This document shows positions 53,801-61,688 of a DNA stretch of 64,000 bases, piece by piece. How positions within the stretch are numbered: position 1 is the first letter of the stretch; every line of letters starts with the position of its first letter. Under the pieces are notes generated by a model. The model was not told the DNA's origin, did no database searches, and was given only the letters and a program-made list of their open reading frames with translations. A program made the translations under genes and the position numbers. The stretch spans positions 6,907,501-6,971,500 of the forward strand of contig NZ_CP089981.1 in NCBI RefSeq assembly GCF_021389975.1, written 5' to 3'. The stretch comes from Fulvivirga ulvae (lineage in GTDB: Bacteria > Bacteroidota > Bacteroidia > Cytophagales > Cyclobacteriaceae).

Positions 53801-54001
53801 TAACCGGCAGGCTGGTATAAACCGAATTCCCGCTTTTTTTGTCGCAGCATGTGCACGGACAATCCCTGCAAATGTATTGCGGTCAGTAATGGCAATAGCC
53901 TTATAGCCCAACTTTGCTGCCTGCTCGACCAATTCTTCAGGATGTGATGCGCCACGAAGAAAGCTGAAATTGCTTGTTACCTGTAACTCTGTATATCCCA
54001 T
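50816..54001 (-). CDS. dnaE2: Error-prone DNA polymerase III alpha subunit DnaE2
   Basis: The 1061-residue protein has a PHP domain (YTELQVTSNFSFLRGASHPEEL, AIAITDRN) and the C-family palm (GRGSAANS, PPDIDVDFEHERREEV, FMKIDVLALGML), then HhH and OB domains. DnaE2 performs mutagenic bypass synthesis with ImuA and ImuB. It is the last gene of the imuA-imuB-dnaE2 operon, 12 bp after imuB. Its length is normal for DnaE2. Confidence 0.95.
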   Translation of the reverse strand: MGYTELQVTSNFSFLRGASHPEELVEQAAKLGYKAIAITDRNTFAGIVRAHAATKKAGIRFIPACRLDLLNGPSLLAFPTDVNAYSRISNLLTVGNLRTEKGLCDLYKEDVFHHAKGTRFVVIPPATLNQAFEFEPSFKEDLKEYREAFGENLFIAASRAYNGDDIKRLFRLAELSKALKVAMVATNDVYYHHLKRRELQDVVTCVREKCTIHNAGFRLYPNAERYLKPVDEMLRLFRQYPDAITQTQVITEACNFSLDQLKYNYPKEITADGRTPQEELAKLSWEGANRMYDGNIPDKVKANIEYELRFIDQMNYAEYFLTVYDIVRYAREQKILCQGRGSAANSTVCYCLGITSVDPSKFDLLFERFISSARNEPPDIDVDFEHERREEVMQYIYHKYGRDRAAIVATVTQQHHKGAIRDVGKAMGLSVDVITRLSGLIWDFKDEGFDKKQIISQGINPDDPTIRKVLELTEEFMGFPRQLGQHTGGFVITDGKLSDLCPILNARMQDRTNIEWNKDDIDALAFMKIDVLALGMLTCIRKAFDLAKLHYNLDLTLANIPQDDPVVYEMVSHADTIGVFQIESRAQMSMLPRLRPKCFYDLVIQVAIVRPGPIQGDMVHPYLRRRNGQEPVEYPSEDLKEILGRTLGVPLFQEQAMKIAIVAAGFTPAEADALRRSMATFKAKGKVSYFEQKLINGMIQNGYKKEYAQRVFRQLEGFGSYGFPESHAASFALLVYVSCWIKCYYPDIFACALLNSQPMGFYQPAQIIIDAQKHGVEVRPVDINHSGWDNTLEEKAGKYFVVRLGLRQVRGVRKDDVELLTRRQKSYSSIHELREAGIPEAALEKLADADAFRSIGLTRRQALWEVSTKDYQAKSLFSNSPNLHTDSENIVLPEMSLSEHVVQDYASTSLSLKAHPVSFVRPQLDSLRVVSNAALSKAKNGDRVKVAGLVLVRQRPGTASGICFITIEDETGPANLVVFKNLFDQYRKEIIQSRLLMVEGKLQREGEVIHVIASRCYNLSVLLQQLNTPQREKSSSAVSNEKKEQTKGNQIKIFPEGRNFR

Positions 54002-54013
54002 ACCTCATCTCCT

Positions 54014-55513
54014 CTAAGCAAAAAAGCCATGAACAAACCACTGAAAATTTGCATCATCATAGTGCCCCAGGCGGAACAACCAATACCGGTGTCCGGTCTC
54101 GTCTTCAACCTGGTAATAATCCCGATGCTGTCCCTGCTGGATCCACCACTCTTGTTCAATCCTTTCCGGTCCGTCTGCCTTCACGATCTCATGTAATTTC
54201 CCTTTGTAACGAAACAGCATAGGCGGGTAATCCGGAATAGGAGCTGTCACCTCTATAGGCTCGGGAGTTGCCAATATGTGCAAGGGACGCTGCTTATCTG
54301 TACACCAAATGGTTCCGGGCTTTTCGTTGAGTGATGAAGCCGGCCTGAATGAGCGTTCAGGCCAATAGTGTTCGTCCGGTAAATACCGGTGGATGTTTTT
54401 ACCAGAAAATTTACTCGCCAGCCTGTCTATCAGCTCGCTTAACCGTTCATCTTCAAATGTACCGGAACCTTCCCACACCTTGCTTTGCGCTGGAATATGC
54501 TCTTCAACCCTGGGGGCATCCAGCGTGAATAGTTCTATTCCCAAACCCGGCGCAATACCTGATATTTTAGCCTGGAACAATTTGAAGAGATGCCCAACAT
54601 GGTTGGACGGTCTGGTGGTCCGGATCTCCACTTGTTCCACTTTGGAGTCGACACGATATGCCTTGACTATGCCTTTCCGAAGGCCTTTCTGCTCCCTCTG
54701 CATACGGCTGCACAAGGCTTCCAGCAATTGTTGTAAGGCTATTTCAATACCAGTAGCCGTAACAATGGGTTCAAGACAAGGCAACCGTTCCTGATATGGT
54801 TCGGCGGGTTGAACTGTTTGGAGCATTTCCATTTCATGCCCCAAAGCCTGTTGAAGCCGCATAACAAAATGCTGGCCAAACCGTCTTCTCAACGATGATG
54901 AGGACATTTTTATAAATTGACCAATGGTGTGCAAGCCGAGTTTATGCAGCCGTTCGACAACTTCTTCTTCAAGCCTGAGCGCCTCGGGGGGCAGCTTTAC
55001 GAGAGCTTGAATGTCCTCGCTTGTTGGCACAATTAAAGACCCTTTTCCAAAACGTGCCATGCCCCAGACAACACCGATAGTATCAGCCATAGCTACGCTT
55101 ACATTGTAGCCTCTTGCACTTAACTGGCTAATAATATCGGATAGGTATGCCTGCTCTCCACCCCATAAGTGGGTACAGCCACTAACATCCATAAGTATTC
55201 CATCTGGTAAATCTATGGCTACTGAGGGGGTAAAACGGATGCACCATTCAGCCAGGCGGTGGAGCAATTTGCCAGCAAGCTCAGGTTTATCGTCGGCAAC
55301 CTCCAGATCAGGGACTACTGCCCGGGCATCTGCAAGAGCTGTTCCTATACCTAGTCCTTTTCCGGAGGCAACTTCATTTAAAGCACTTATAACCATCCTT
55401 CCATGTGAAGGTGTGCGCAGAACAAAAGGCACATCCTTTAATTCTGGCTGGGCCAGTGCAAACCAATCGGTTCTTAAATGCTTGAACCAAATCGAAACAT
55501 ATCGCTTATCCAT
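54014..55513 (-). CDS. imuB: ImuB, Y-family polymerase-like mutasome protein
   Basis: The 499-residue protein has a Y-family fold (KRYVSIWFKHLRTDW, HGRMVISALNEVASGKGLGIGTALADARA, TPSVAIDLPDGILMDVSGCTHLWGG). Catalytic acidic residues of active Y-polymerases (as in DxD and SIDE) are replaced, as in other ImuB proteins, so it likely acts as a scaffold that brings DnaE2 and ImuA to the beta clamp. It starts 4 bp after imuA ends. Confidence 0.92.
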   Translation of the reverse strand: MDKRYVSIWFKHLRTDWFALAQPELKDVPFVLRTPSHGRMVISALNEVASGKGLGIGTALADARAVVPDLEVADDKPELAGKLLHRLAEWCIRFTPSVAIDLPDGILMDVSGCTHLWGGEQAYLSDIISQLSARGYNVSVAMADTIGVVWGMARFGKGSLIVPTSEDIQALVKLPPEALRLEEEVVERLHKLGLHTIGQFIKMSSSSLRRRFGQHFVMRLQQALGHEMEMLQTVQPAEPYQERLPCLEPIVTATGIEIALQQLLEALCSRMQREQKGLRKGIVKAYRVDSKVEQVEIRTTRPSNHVGHLFKLFQAKISGIAPGLGIELFTLDAPRVEEHIPAQSKVWEGSGTFEDERLSELIDRLASKFSGKNIHRYLPDEHYWPERSFRPASSLNEKPGTIWCTDKQRPLHILATPEPIEVTAPIPDYPPMLFRYKGKLHEIVKADGPERIEQEWWIQQGQHRDYYQVEDETGHRYWLFRLGHYDDANFQWFVHGFFA

Positions 55514-55517
55514 TTCA

Positions 55518-56240
55518 TTACCCTACTTTCCTTTTCTGTTCCTGAATGCTTGGTGCTGGTTGGGATGCGTGCATGAATTTGCCGTGCATCCATTTGATTT
55601 CCCAAGCCCCGGGTTTTCCACCTCGTACACGTAATAATTCTACTTTCCACCTGGGAAAGCCTATCCCTGGCAATGTACCTACACGCTCACTTTCCATTGA
55701 TGCTATTTTCCAACGTGACACACATGCGGTGGCATTGAGACTGTGGTCATTACGCAGTACAAAACCAGTAACCTGGCTTTGCTCAACGGCCAACTGCAAG
55801 CGCCTGGACGATGTAAAATCCAGGGATTGCATTTCAGCGATCACGGCAGACAAGGCACTGCATTTCAGTGCTTCTTCCATGGCAGACTTTACATCCTTTT
55901 CATTTTTTAGGTCTATAAAAATGACCCTGTCCGGTTCGATACCATAATGTTTTAATCCCGGAGGGAAAACTTTGGTTGATGAACTGATCCAAAGAGCCGC
56001 TCCACAAGTTCCCATTAAAGATGCTACTAACCCGGCCACAAAAGCAGTTGTAGCAGCATCATCATTGCTACGGGCTGGCATAAATTCATGAACTGCACCA
56101 ACAGGAAATGAACCGCTGGGAAATGCCTCACTAACCGGGCCTAAAGCCGTATCGCGGCTGACACTTGAAGCTGGCTTGAAGCCTTCCATACGGCTGATTT
56201 CCGCCTGTAGCTGAGCGACAATATCTGATTTTTGGGGCAT
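55518..56240 (-). CDS. imuA: ImuA, RecA-like mutasome protein
   Basis: The 240-residue protein has the ImuA/SulA-like N-terminus (ISRMEGF, SFPVGAVHEFMPA) and a RecA-like core (ATTAFVAGLVASLMG, AALWISSS, VIFIDLKNEKDVKSAMEEAL, RLQLAVEQS). It is the first gene of the mutasome operon. Two CTAA-N5-TTAG boxes lie upstream, suggesting SOS control. Confidence 0.92.
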   Translation of the reverse strand: MPQKSDIVAQLQAEISRMEGFKPASSVSRDTALGPVSEAFPSGSFPVGAVHEFMPARSNDDAATTAFVAGLVASLMGTCGAALWISSSTKVFPPGLKHYGIEPDRVIFIDLKNEKDVKSAMEEALKCSALSAVIAEMQSLDFTSSRRLQLAVEQSQVTGFVLRNDHSLNATACVSRWKIASMESERVGTLPGIGFPRWKVELLRVRGGKPGAWEIKWMHGKFMHASQPAPSIQEQKRKVG

Positions 56241-56287
56241 GGGGAACTCCTTTTCAAAGCTTTGTGATTATAACACAAAACCAATTA

Positions 56288-56333
56288 CTAATGTTTTTAG
56301 CAAAAACAAATGTAATAAAACTAAAAATATTAG
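56288..56333 (-). promoter_or_regulatory. Two LexA-like boxes upstream of imuA
   Basis: CTAA-TGTTT-TTAG (56288-56300) and CTAA-AAATA-TTAG (56321-56333) are perfect inverted repeats with 5-bp spacers. They are 33 bp apart, about three helical turns, on the promoter side of imuA. This is the expected form of operators for a LexA-type repressor; the exact Bacteroidota box varies. Confidence 0.55.
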
Positions 56334-56435
56334 TAAAGGAAAAGGATGTTAATTTGTTTGATGTCCATAGGTTCAAGGATAATGGGCATATAGATTTTAT
56401 TTGCGATATAGCCCGTTAAGCTTGATTTTTCAAAG

Positions 56436-56478
56436 TGGCACTAATTGAACCGAAATCTCTGGCACTATTCGAACCGAA
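56436..56478. repeat. Short direct repeats, possible insertion-sequence end
   Basis: TGGCACTAATTGAACCGAA (56436-56454) and TGGCACTATTCGAACCGAA (56460-56478) are near-identical 19-bp repeats, 24 bp apart. Serial short repeats are typical of IS21-family ends. No transposase is nearby, so this would be a remnant. Confidence 0.4.
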
Positions 56479-56510
56479 TTAGCCACCTTACAGGCCACAC
56501 GAATGCTTAG

Positions 56511-57239
56511 TTATTGTGGTGCGTTATAATCTTCTTCATTCATTAGGTTATTAAATTTTCTAAATCTCATTTCATCAAATTCTTTACCTAAAAATTCATT
56601 AAAGTTAACCTTCGTGTTGAGTAGCTGCCATTTTTCTTCTATTGGGAAATGATCAATTAATAAAAAATCTGGTGAGCTAAGAAAATATCTCATATCAATA
56701 CTTTGTTTGAAGTCATTGGAACCAAATGAGAAACCCCCACTTCCCCAGGTTGAATCAATTAATTCCCATTGATTATTTAATTTAATTGCATTCCAAGCGT
56801 GATTTGAAGAAATAGAATCTGGTGTTGGTAAAAGATAATCTTGCGCATATCCTATAACTACTTCACATTCTATCTCTGAAATTGAAGCTAAAGAACAAAA
56901 CAAGTTTGCATAACCAGTACAAATGGTTTTTTTATTCTTAAAAACATATTCCGGTTCAACTACTTCAAAGGTTGGGGCGAATTGCATTTGATAGTCATAT
57001 TCTATATTTTGAGCAATCCAATAGTAAATAGTTTCAGCTCGCTCTTTTTTAGTTCTGCTAACCTTGGATAGATATTTTCCTAATTGTTCTAGGGATGAAT
57101 TTTTAGGTGCTTTTTTTGCGTAATTAAATAAGGAGAGGTTCACTATTGCATCCTGTTGTCCATAGGATTTAATAGTTAAACTTAGAAATATTACAATAAA
57201 TATCGTTCTTAATTTAAGCAAAATCGTGCTCGTTTTCAT
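56511..57239 (-). CDS. Secreted transglutaminase-like protein
   Basis: The ATG at 57239 opens a signal peptide (MKTSTILLKLRTIFIVIFLS ... YGQ). The mature part has RAETIYYWIAQNIEYDY, KTICTGYANLF (Cys), SNHAWNAIKL (His) and WELIDSTWG (Asp), the transglutaminase/cysteine-protease triad. It may be a periplasmic peptidase-like enzyme. The gene starts 2 bp before the stop of the SMI1/KNR4 gene, so the two are coupled. Confidence 0.85.
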   Translation of the reverse strand: MKTSTILLKLRTIFIVIFLSLTIKSYGQQDAIVNLSLFNYAKKAPKNSSLEQLGKYLSKVSRTKKERAETIYYWIAQNIEYDYQMQFAPTFEVVEPEYVFKNKKTICTGYANLFCSLASISEIECEVVIGYAQDYLLPTPDSISSNHAWNAIKLNNQWELIDSTWGSGGFSFGSNDFKQSIDMRYFLSSPDFLLIDHFPIEEKWQLLNTKVNFNEFLGKEFDEMRFRKFNNLMNEEDYNAPQ

Positions 57240-57241
57240 TT

Positions 57242-57991
57242 TCACAATTGCCACCATTTACGATCCGAATTCTCTTTCTTTGATTTGTTGTTTATCCATT
57301 TCGAGTATTCTCTTTCTAGATGAAGCTTAAGATCATTACCAGAGTAGCTGTTCGTTAATAGGGGAGCGTCCATGATACTTAAGATCATATGTTTAATTGA
57401 GAAGTTTTTTAACGTCCATTCAGAGGCTATAACTTCCTCAAGTGTTAAGTTTTCTAGTTTGTCTTTAACTCTCTTCAGTAATTCTATATTTGTATTGAGC
57501 CAATGTTCATATAAATCCAGAATTCCTTTGTCTTTAATTCTTTCGAAACGTCCATCGCAGTCATAAAAAATAAGAGTTCCTGTTTCTTCACCTGTCACAA
57601 CGATAGATTGTTCCATCCCACATCCATAATCGAATAGTTTTATGTAACCTGAGACTTCTTCAATGTCAATCATGTCCAGATCAATTTGATTTGGATCATC
57701 ACAGTTTCTTAAGAGATGTTCCGTTCCTTTATATGGAGGAGAAATATTGTTTAGAGACAAGCACTCAAGACCGTAACCGTTTCCTGCACCGCCATTTCCT
57801 AGTTCGGTAAGTACTATTTTGTATTCGTCCGATAGGGTAATGCCGTTCTGTTTTTCAATTCGTTCAATTTCTTTAGCTGAAAGAGGTTTGCCAAGTTGAT
57901 ATTTATGTTTGTTCGAACCAAACACAGAATACCTTTTATCAAGGTCTTTTAATTCTTCAAGCTTGTTCTTTATCTCCGTAATTCTGGTCAT
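57242..57991 (-). CDS. SMI1/KNR4-family protein
   Basis: The 249-residue soluble protein has LGKPLSAKEIERIEKQNGITLSDEYKIVLTELGNGGAG in its first 70 residues, the SMI1/KNR4 fold signature. A central beta part follows (IKLFDYGCGMEQSIVVTGEETGTLIFYDCDGRF). Such proteins are often immunity proteins for polymorphic toxins. No toxin lies next to it; the downstream partner is transglutaminase-like. Confidence 0.85.
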   Translation of the reverse strand: MTRITEIKNKLEELKDLDKRYSVFGSNKHKYQLGKPLSAKEIERIEKQNGITLSDEYKIVLTELGNGGAGNGYGLECLSLNNISPPYKGTEHLLRNCDDPNQIDLDMIDIEEVSGYIKLFDYGCGMEQSIVVTGEETGTLIFYDCDGRFERIKDKGILDLYEHWLNTNIELLKRVKDKLENLTLEEVIASEWTLKNFSIKHMILSIMDAPLLTNSYSGNDLKLHLEREYSKWINNKSKKENSDRKWWQL

Positions 57992-58042
57992 TTAAAAATT
58001 ATTGAGCACAACAGTTAGTGTAAAATGCATTTTTACATAGCC

Positions 58043-58106
58043 CCGTACGTACGGTGGTGTGAGAGGCGCACCGTGGGCTTATGGCTCACGGCCGTCTACT
58101 CGATTG
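58043..58106 (+). mobile_element. 64-bp 3'-end fragment of the group II intron
   Basis: This stretch is identical to 60746-60809, the 3' end of the intact intron (part of domain V plus domain VI). Nothing of the rest of the intron precedes it. It lies in the 3'-side gap of the gene at 58114, in the same orientation as the full copy. Confidence 0.85.
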
Positions 58107-58113
58107 TGTGTAG

Positions 58114-58755
58114 CTATTTTTTCTTCAGTTTTATATGTCCTGTTTGTATCAGTCTTTGGCCAATACTCTCGATAATTTCACCATCCAATTTAACTTCAAA
58201 TTCAATTTTTTCTCCAGCCGTAATGGAAGCAGCGGAACCAAAAGGTATTGTAAAGGAGACCCATTCACCTGTTATTCTATTTTTTCGATTCACGGTAATT
58301 TCAACGTAGTCAGTCCCCTTGTTTGAATTAAATAGCTCTTTGTCGACAGGCACTTTTAAAAGTGAAATGGGTTGGCCTTGGCTATCATACCCTTGAAGTT
58401 GTTTTCTGTTCTTCTTATTGGAGTATTCGACTTGAATTTTGTCCAGCGTCCTTGCAATTTGTGAGTCCAGTTTAATGTATAAAGTGTCTTTGTTATAAGA
58501 TTTCATATAGTACTGTCCGATTGCCAAAGTAGCTTTTACTTTAAAAGTCGAATCTGTTAATTTTTCGATTTCACCTACATACTCCGCATAAATTCCATTT
58601 TTGTCGCGGTCGTATGTAAAAACCACGCTGCTATCAGGCTTGATTTGAAGTAAACAGTGATAACTTTTATTCTCATCTGTCGAATAGCCTTCAAAGGTTT
58701 GTCCGAAAGAAAGCACTGAGCTAAGAAGCAGTAAAAAAGTTAAGGTCAAATTCAT
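58114..58755 (-). CDS. Hypothetical exported protein
   Basis: The 213-residue protein has a signal peptide (MNLTLTFLLLLSSVLSFGQ) and beta-rich segments (KSYHCLLQIKPDSSVVFTYDRD, FKVKATLAIGQYY, KIEFEVKLDGEII). No family recognised. The gene ends 8 bp from the intron fragment. Confidence 0.65.
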   Translation of the reverse strand: MNLTLTFLLLLSSVLSFGQTFEGYSTDENKSYHCLLQIKPDSSVVFTYDRDKNGIYAEYVGEIEKLTDSTFKVKATLAIGQYYMKSYNKDTLYIKLDSQIARTLDKIQVEYSNKKNRKQLQGYDSQGQPISLLKVPVDKELFNSNKGTDYVEITVNRKNRITGEWVSFTIPFGSAASITAGEKIEFEVKLDGEIIESIGQRLIQTGHIKLKKK

Positions 58756-58836
58756 TCGTTTCTTTTAGTTACACACAACGTTTACTGTATGTTTTCGTGG
58801 CTGACTTCAAGGTAGTGAAATTTCGGTTTACCACGG

Positions 58837-58900
58837 AGTCAATCTGCAAGATTGACTTGCTAAATTTGTCCTCCGAAGCTAGTCAATCTTGCAGATTGAC
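58837..58900. repeat. Paired palindromic repeat (REP-like)
   Basis: AGTCAATCT-GCA-AGATTGACT at 58837-58857 and AGTCAATCT-TGC-AGATTGAC at 58881-58900 are each palindromic and also the reverse complement of each other. The pair can form a long hairpin. It lies in the gap between the gene at 58114 and the group II intron. Confidence 0.75.
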
Positions 58901-58959
58901 GGGATTTCTACGAAGAACCAAAGCCTCGAAAACCACTAACCAGCCATGAAATATACAGA

Positions 58960-60808
58960 GTGTGTGTGCCTTGAATGGTGAATATAGCTCAAGAAGATGA
59001 GTGTTCCAAGGGGTGAGAGTCCCGTAAGCGCTGGGGTCGTGCCCGGAAGCTAAGCAAGTGGCAAGGTGGTTTACCGTGAGGTATGCACTGAAGTAAGCCA
59101 GACTGCGGTGCCTGTACTGAAGTACATGAACCACATATAGAGGCATAAATATCTGGGTGAGCAAGCACATCTTTGTGAAGCCCTACGAATACCAAAAGGT
59201 GTTTATGTAGATGTGGCAGGGATAGGCACAAGGATATTCACCTTACCAAGGGAGGTCTCGAACTGCACGGGATGCAAATCGAGAAGTCAGCAGAAGCCAT
59301 AGTAGCTATTGGTCAACGAGTTCTGAAAAACAGGGAGGTCTCACTAAATAGCGAAGGGCTGAACATTGAATTACGTCTTAATTCGGATAGGAATGTCGAC
59401 ATAGTCGGCATAGCCTACCCTTAAGCAGACAAGGAAAGAAGGAAAAATGATAGAAAAAGTACTACAACCTAAAAACCTGTACAGAGCCTATCACCAAGTG
59501 GTGAGAAATAAAGGTGCGTCAGGAGTAGATGGGATGAAGGTGAGCGAATTGAAGTCATACATTGATGGAAATCGCAAAGCTGTTCTCACTTCAATTCTGA
59601 ACAGGATGTATGTACCCAGAGCTATCAGAGGGGTTGAGATACCCAAATCAAATGGTAAGACCAGATTACTGGGAGTACCAACAGTAGTGGATAGGTGGCT
59701 TCAGCAGGCAGTTAACCAGCAACTAGCAATCCGATTCGAACTTGATTTTGAAGCAGAAAGCTATGGCTTTCGGCCACGAAAGAACCTGCATCAGGCGGTT
59801 ACGCAATCCTTGAAAAACATCAATGATGGCTATCAGGACATTGTGGATATTGACCTGAAGGGGTTCTTCGATGAAGTACAACACTACAAGCTGCTCCAAC
59901 TGATCTACAACAAGGTAAAATGTCCAACTACTTTATGGCTGATCCGAAAATGGCTACGTGCGCCTATCCAAATAAATGGAAAGCTGCACAAGCGCAGGAA
60001 GGGAATGCCACAAGGTAGCCCGCTTAGTCCATTGCTATCCAACATATTGCTGGACGAACTGGACAAGTACCTCAAAGAGAAAGGACTGAAGTTTGTCCGC
60101 TATGCCGATGATTTCAGCATCTATGCGAAATCCAAAGCAGACGCCAAAAAGATAGGCAACGAGGTTTACCTGTTCCTGAAGAACAAGCTAGACCTGCCTA
60201 TTAACCGCGCAAAGAGCGGCATCCGAAGGCCTAACAACTTTGAGCTTTTAGGCCACGGCTTCGTGCCCACCTACAAGAAAGGGGAAAAGGGAAAATACCA
60301 GTTGGTAGTGAAGAAGGAGAGTTGGGAAAACCTAAAGCGCAAACTAAAAGCTGTAACCAAGAAAACAATGCCTTACAGTTTCGAATTCCGGCTGCATAAA
60401 CTCAAAGAAGTGTGGATGGGATGGGTGAACAACTACCGTTTGGCAAGTATTCACCACAAGCTCAAACAGCTCGATGAGTGGCTGCGGAACCGGCTTCGAT
60501 ACTGCATCTGGCACGACTGGAAGAAGCTGGAAAGAAAGCGTAAAAACCTTATCCGATTAGGCGTGAAACAAGGACAGGCATATGCCTGGAGCAGAACCCG
60601 AATGGGTGGATGGGGAGTAGCTCAAAGCCCGATTCTTGGTACAACAATAACCTTATCTCGGCTCAAAAAAGAAAGGGTATGAAAGTATGATGGATTACTA
60701 TTTGAAATTCAAACCTGAAATTCAATGAACCGCCGTATACGAGATCCGTACGTACGGTGGTGTGAGAGGCGCACCGTGGGCTTATGGCTCACGGCCGTCT
60801 ACTCGATT
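58960..60808 (+). mobile_element. Group II intron with maturase
   Basis: The element starts at a GTGTG sequence near 58960-58964 and ends near 60808 in domain VI (CTCACGGCCGTCTACTCGAT). Domain V is visible at 60728-60762 (ACCGCCGTA ... GAGA ... TACGGTGGT). Domain I-III RNA fills 58960-59446, and the maturase gene lies at 59447-60682. It is inserted in a gap between two minus-strand genes, so no gene is interrupted. The exact 5' boundary is uncertain by a few bases. Confidence 0.8.
59447..60682 (+). CDS. ltrA: Group II intron reverse transcriptase/maturase
   Basis: The 411-residue protein has RT motifs GASGVDGMKVSELKSY, SYGFRPRKNLHQAV, DIDLKGFFDEV, GMPQGSPLSPLLSNILLDELDKYL and the catalytic FVRYADDFSIYAKS. 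A C-terminal GIIM maturase domain follows (VWMGWVNNYRLAS). There is no HNH endonuclease domain, so mobility would rely on replication forks. Its length is normal for this bacterial class. Confidence 0.95.
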   Translation: MIEKVLQPKNLYRAYHQVVRNKGASGVDGMKVSELKSYIDGNRKAVLTSILNRMYVPRAIRGVEIPKSNGKTRLLGVPTVVDRWLQQAVNQQLAIRFELDFEAESYGFRPRKNLHQAVTQSLKNINDGYQDIVDIDLKGFFDEVQHYKLLQLIYNKVKCPTTLWLIRKWLRAPIQINGKLHKRRKGMPQGSPLSPLLSNILLDELDKYLKEKGLKFVRYADDFSIYAKSKADAKKIGNEVYLFLKNKLDLPINRAKSGIRRPNNFELLGHGFVPTYKKGEKGKYQLVVKKESWENLKRKLKAVTKKTMPYSFEFRLHKLKEVWMGWVNNYRLASIHHKLKQLDEWLRNRLRYCIWHDWKKLERKRKNLIRLGVKQGQAYAWSRTRMGGWGVAQSPILGTTITLSRLKKERV

Positions 60809-60819
60809 GGCAACTGGCT

Positions 60820-61677
60820 TTATTTTATTTCAATTTTGTCATTAGTTCTAATATAAATCAATGCCTCTTCTGTAGTTGAAATTTCGTGCATACTATTTCC
60901 TGTTGATTCAAAATAACTTCCAGCGTCCAAATTCATAATAGAATCTGTATTAGGTATTTTGTAATCAATATTTCCGTCTATAATCACACCATAAAGAATA
61001 GTTCCTTTAGTGTAAATATTCCTTTTAAAATCTTTAGGTAGTTTCACAAAAATGCCACGAACACCTTCTGCATTTTTCCACAAAAAGCTAATTTTCGATT
61101 GATTATTTGCCGCAATCCAATTTGTTTGGGTATTGTCAAGCCAAGTAATATTAGAAGCATCTATATTAATAGGTCGTTCCCCATTGTTAAAATATTCATT
61201 TGTTGGTTTTACTAAATATGGTCCAGTATCGATTTCGATATAAGCCATTGTTCCTTCTCCTTTGGCAGAAGTAATATGTGGTTCACCAGCTGGTTGCGTC
61301 CAAAATGATCCAACCGGCATCCACATGTTTTCTGCTTTTGGGTCATCATTATGTATTAGTCCTTTCATCACAATGGCACGATATGTTACATTATGGATGT
61401 GGGGTGGTGATGAAAATCCGTCTACAAATTTTCCAATGTATCCTGTTGGAACTTCAGCTTTTCTATTTCCCCATATTGTTCCTGCCAAAGGACTTTTATC
61501 CCCTCGTGCTGGGTTCATTTGTTCCCAAATAATATCAGAGCTTAATCCAATTTGATTTGTTGGGTTTTCTATAAATTCAGAAAAAGTATTTTCTGCCGTT
61601 TTTTCTTCTGATTTTGGATTGTTACAGGAAACAATTAATCCTACAATTAGAAGTAAATAGAAGCTTGATTTTATCAT
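60820..61677 (-). CDS. DUF4437 cupin-like lipoprotein
   Basis: The 285-residue protein has a lipoprotein signal (LLLIVGLIVSC, Cys18). Two cupin-type halves follow, with metal-binding FSSPPHIHNVTYRAIVMKG and GSFWTQPAGEPHITSA in the first and ILYGVIIDGNIDYKI with GSYFESTGNSMHEIS in the second. This fits DUF4437. The function is unknown. It is 11 bp after the nitroreductase gene and likely cotranscribed with it. Confidence 0.8.
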   Translation of the reverse strand: MIKSSFYLLLIVGLIVSCNNPKSEEKTAENTFSEFIENPTNQIGLSSDIIWEQMNPARGDKSPLAGTIWGNRKAEVPTGYIGKFVDGFSSPPHIHNVTYRAIVMKGLIHNDDPKAENMWMPVGSFWTQPAGEPHITSAKGEGTMAYIEIDTGPYLVKPTNEYFNNGERPINIDASNITWLDNTQTNWIAANNQSKISFLWKNAEGVRGIFVKLPKDFKRNIYTKGTILYGVIIDGNIDYKIPNTDSIMNLDAGSYFESTGNSMHEISTTEEALIYIRTNDKIEIK

Positions 61678-61688
61678 TTTTATTTATT

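Noticed and set aside
59447..60682. Retron or diversity-generating retroelement
   Set aside because: The reverse transcriptase has a maturase domain and is framed by group II intron RNA domains; there is no msr/msd or template-variable repeat.
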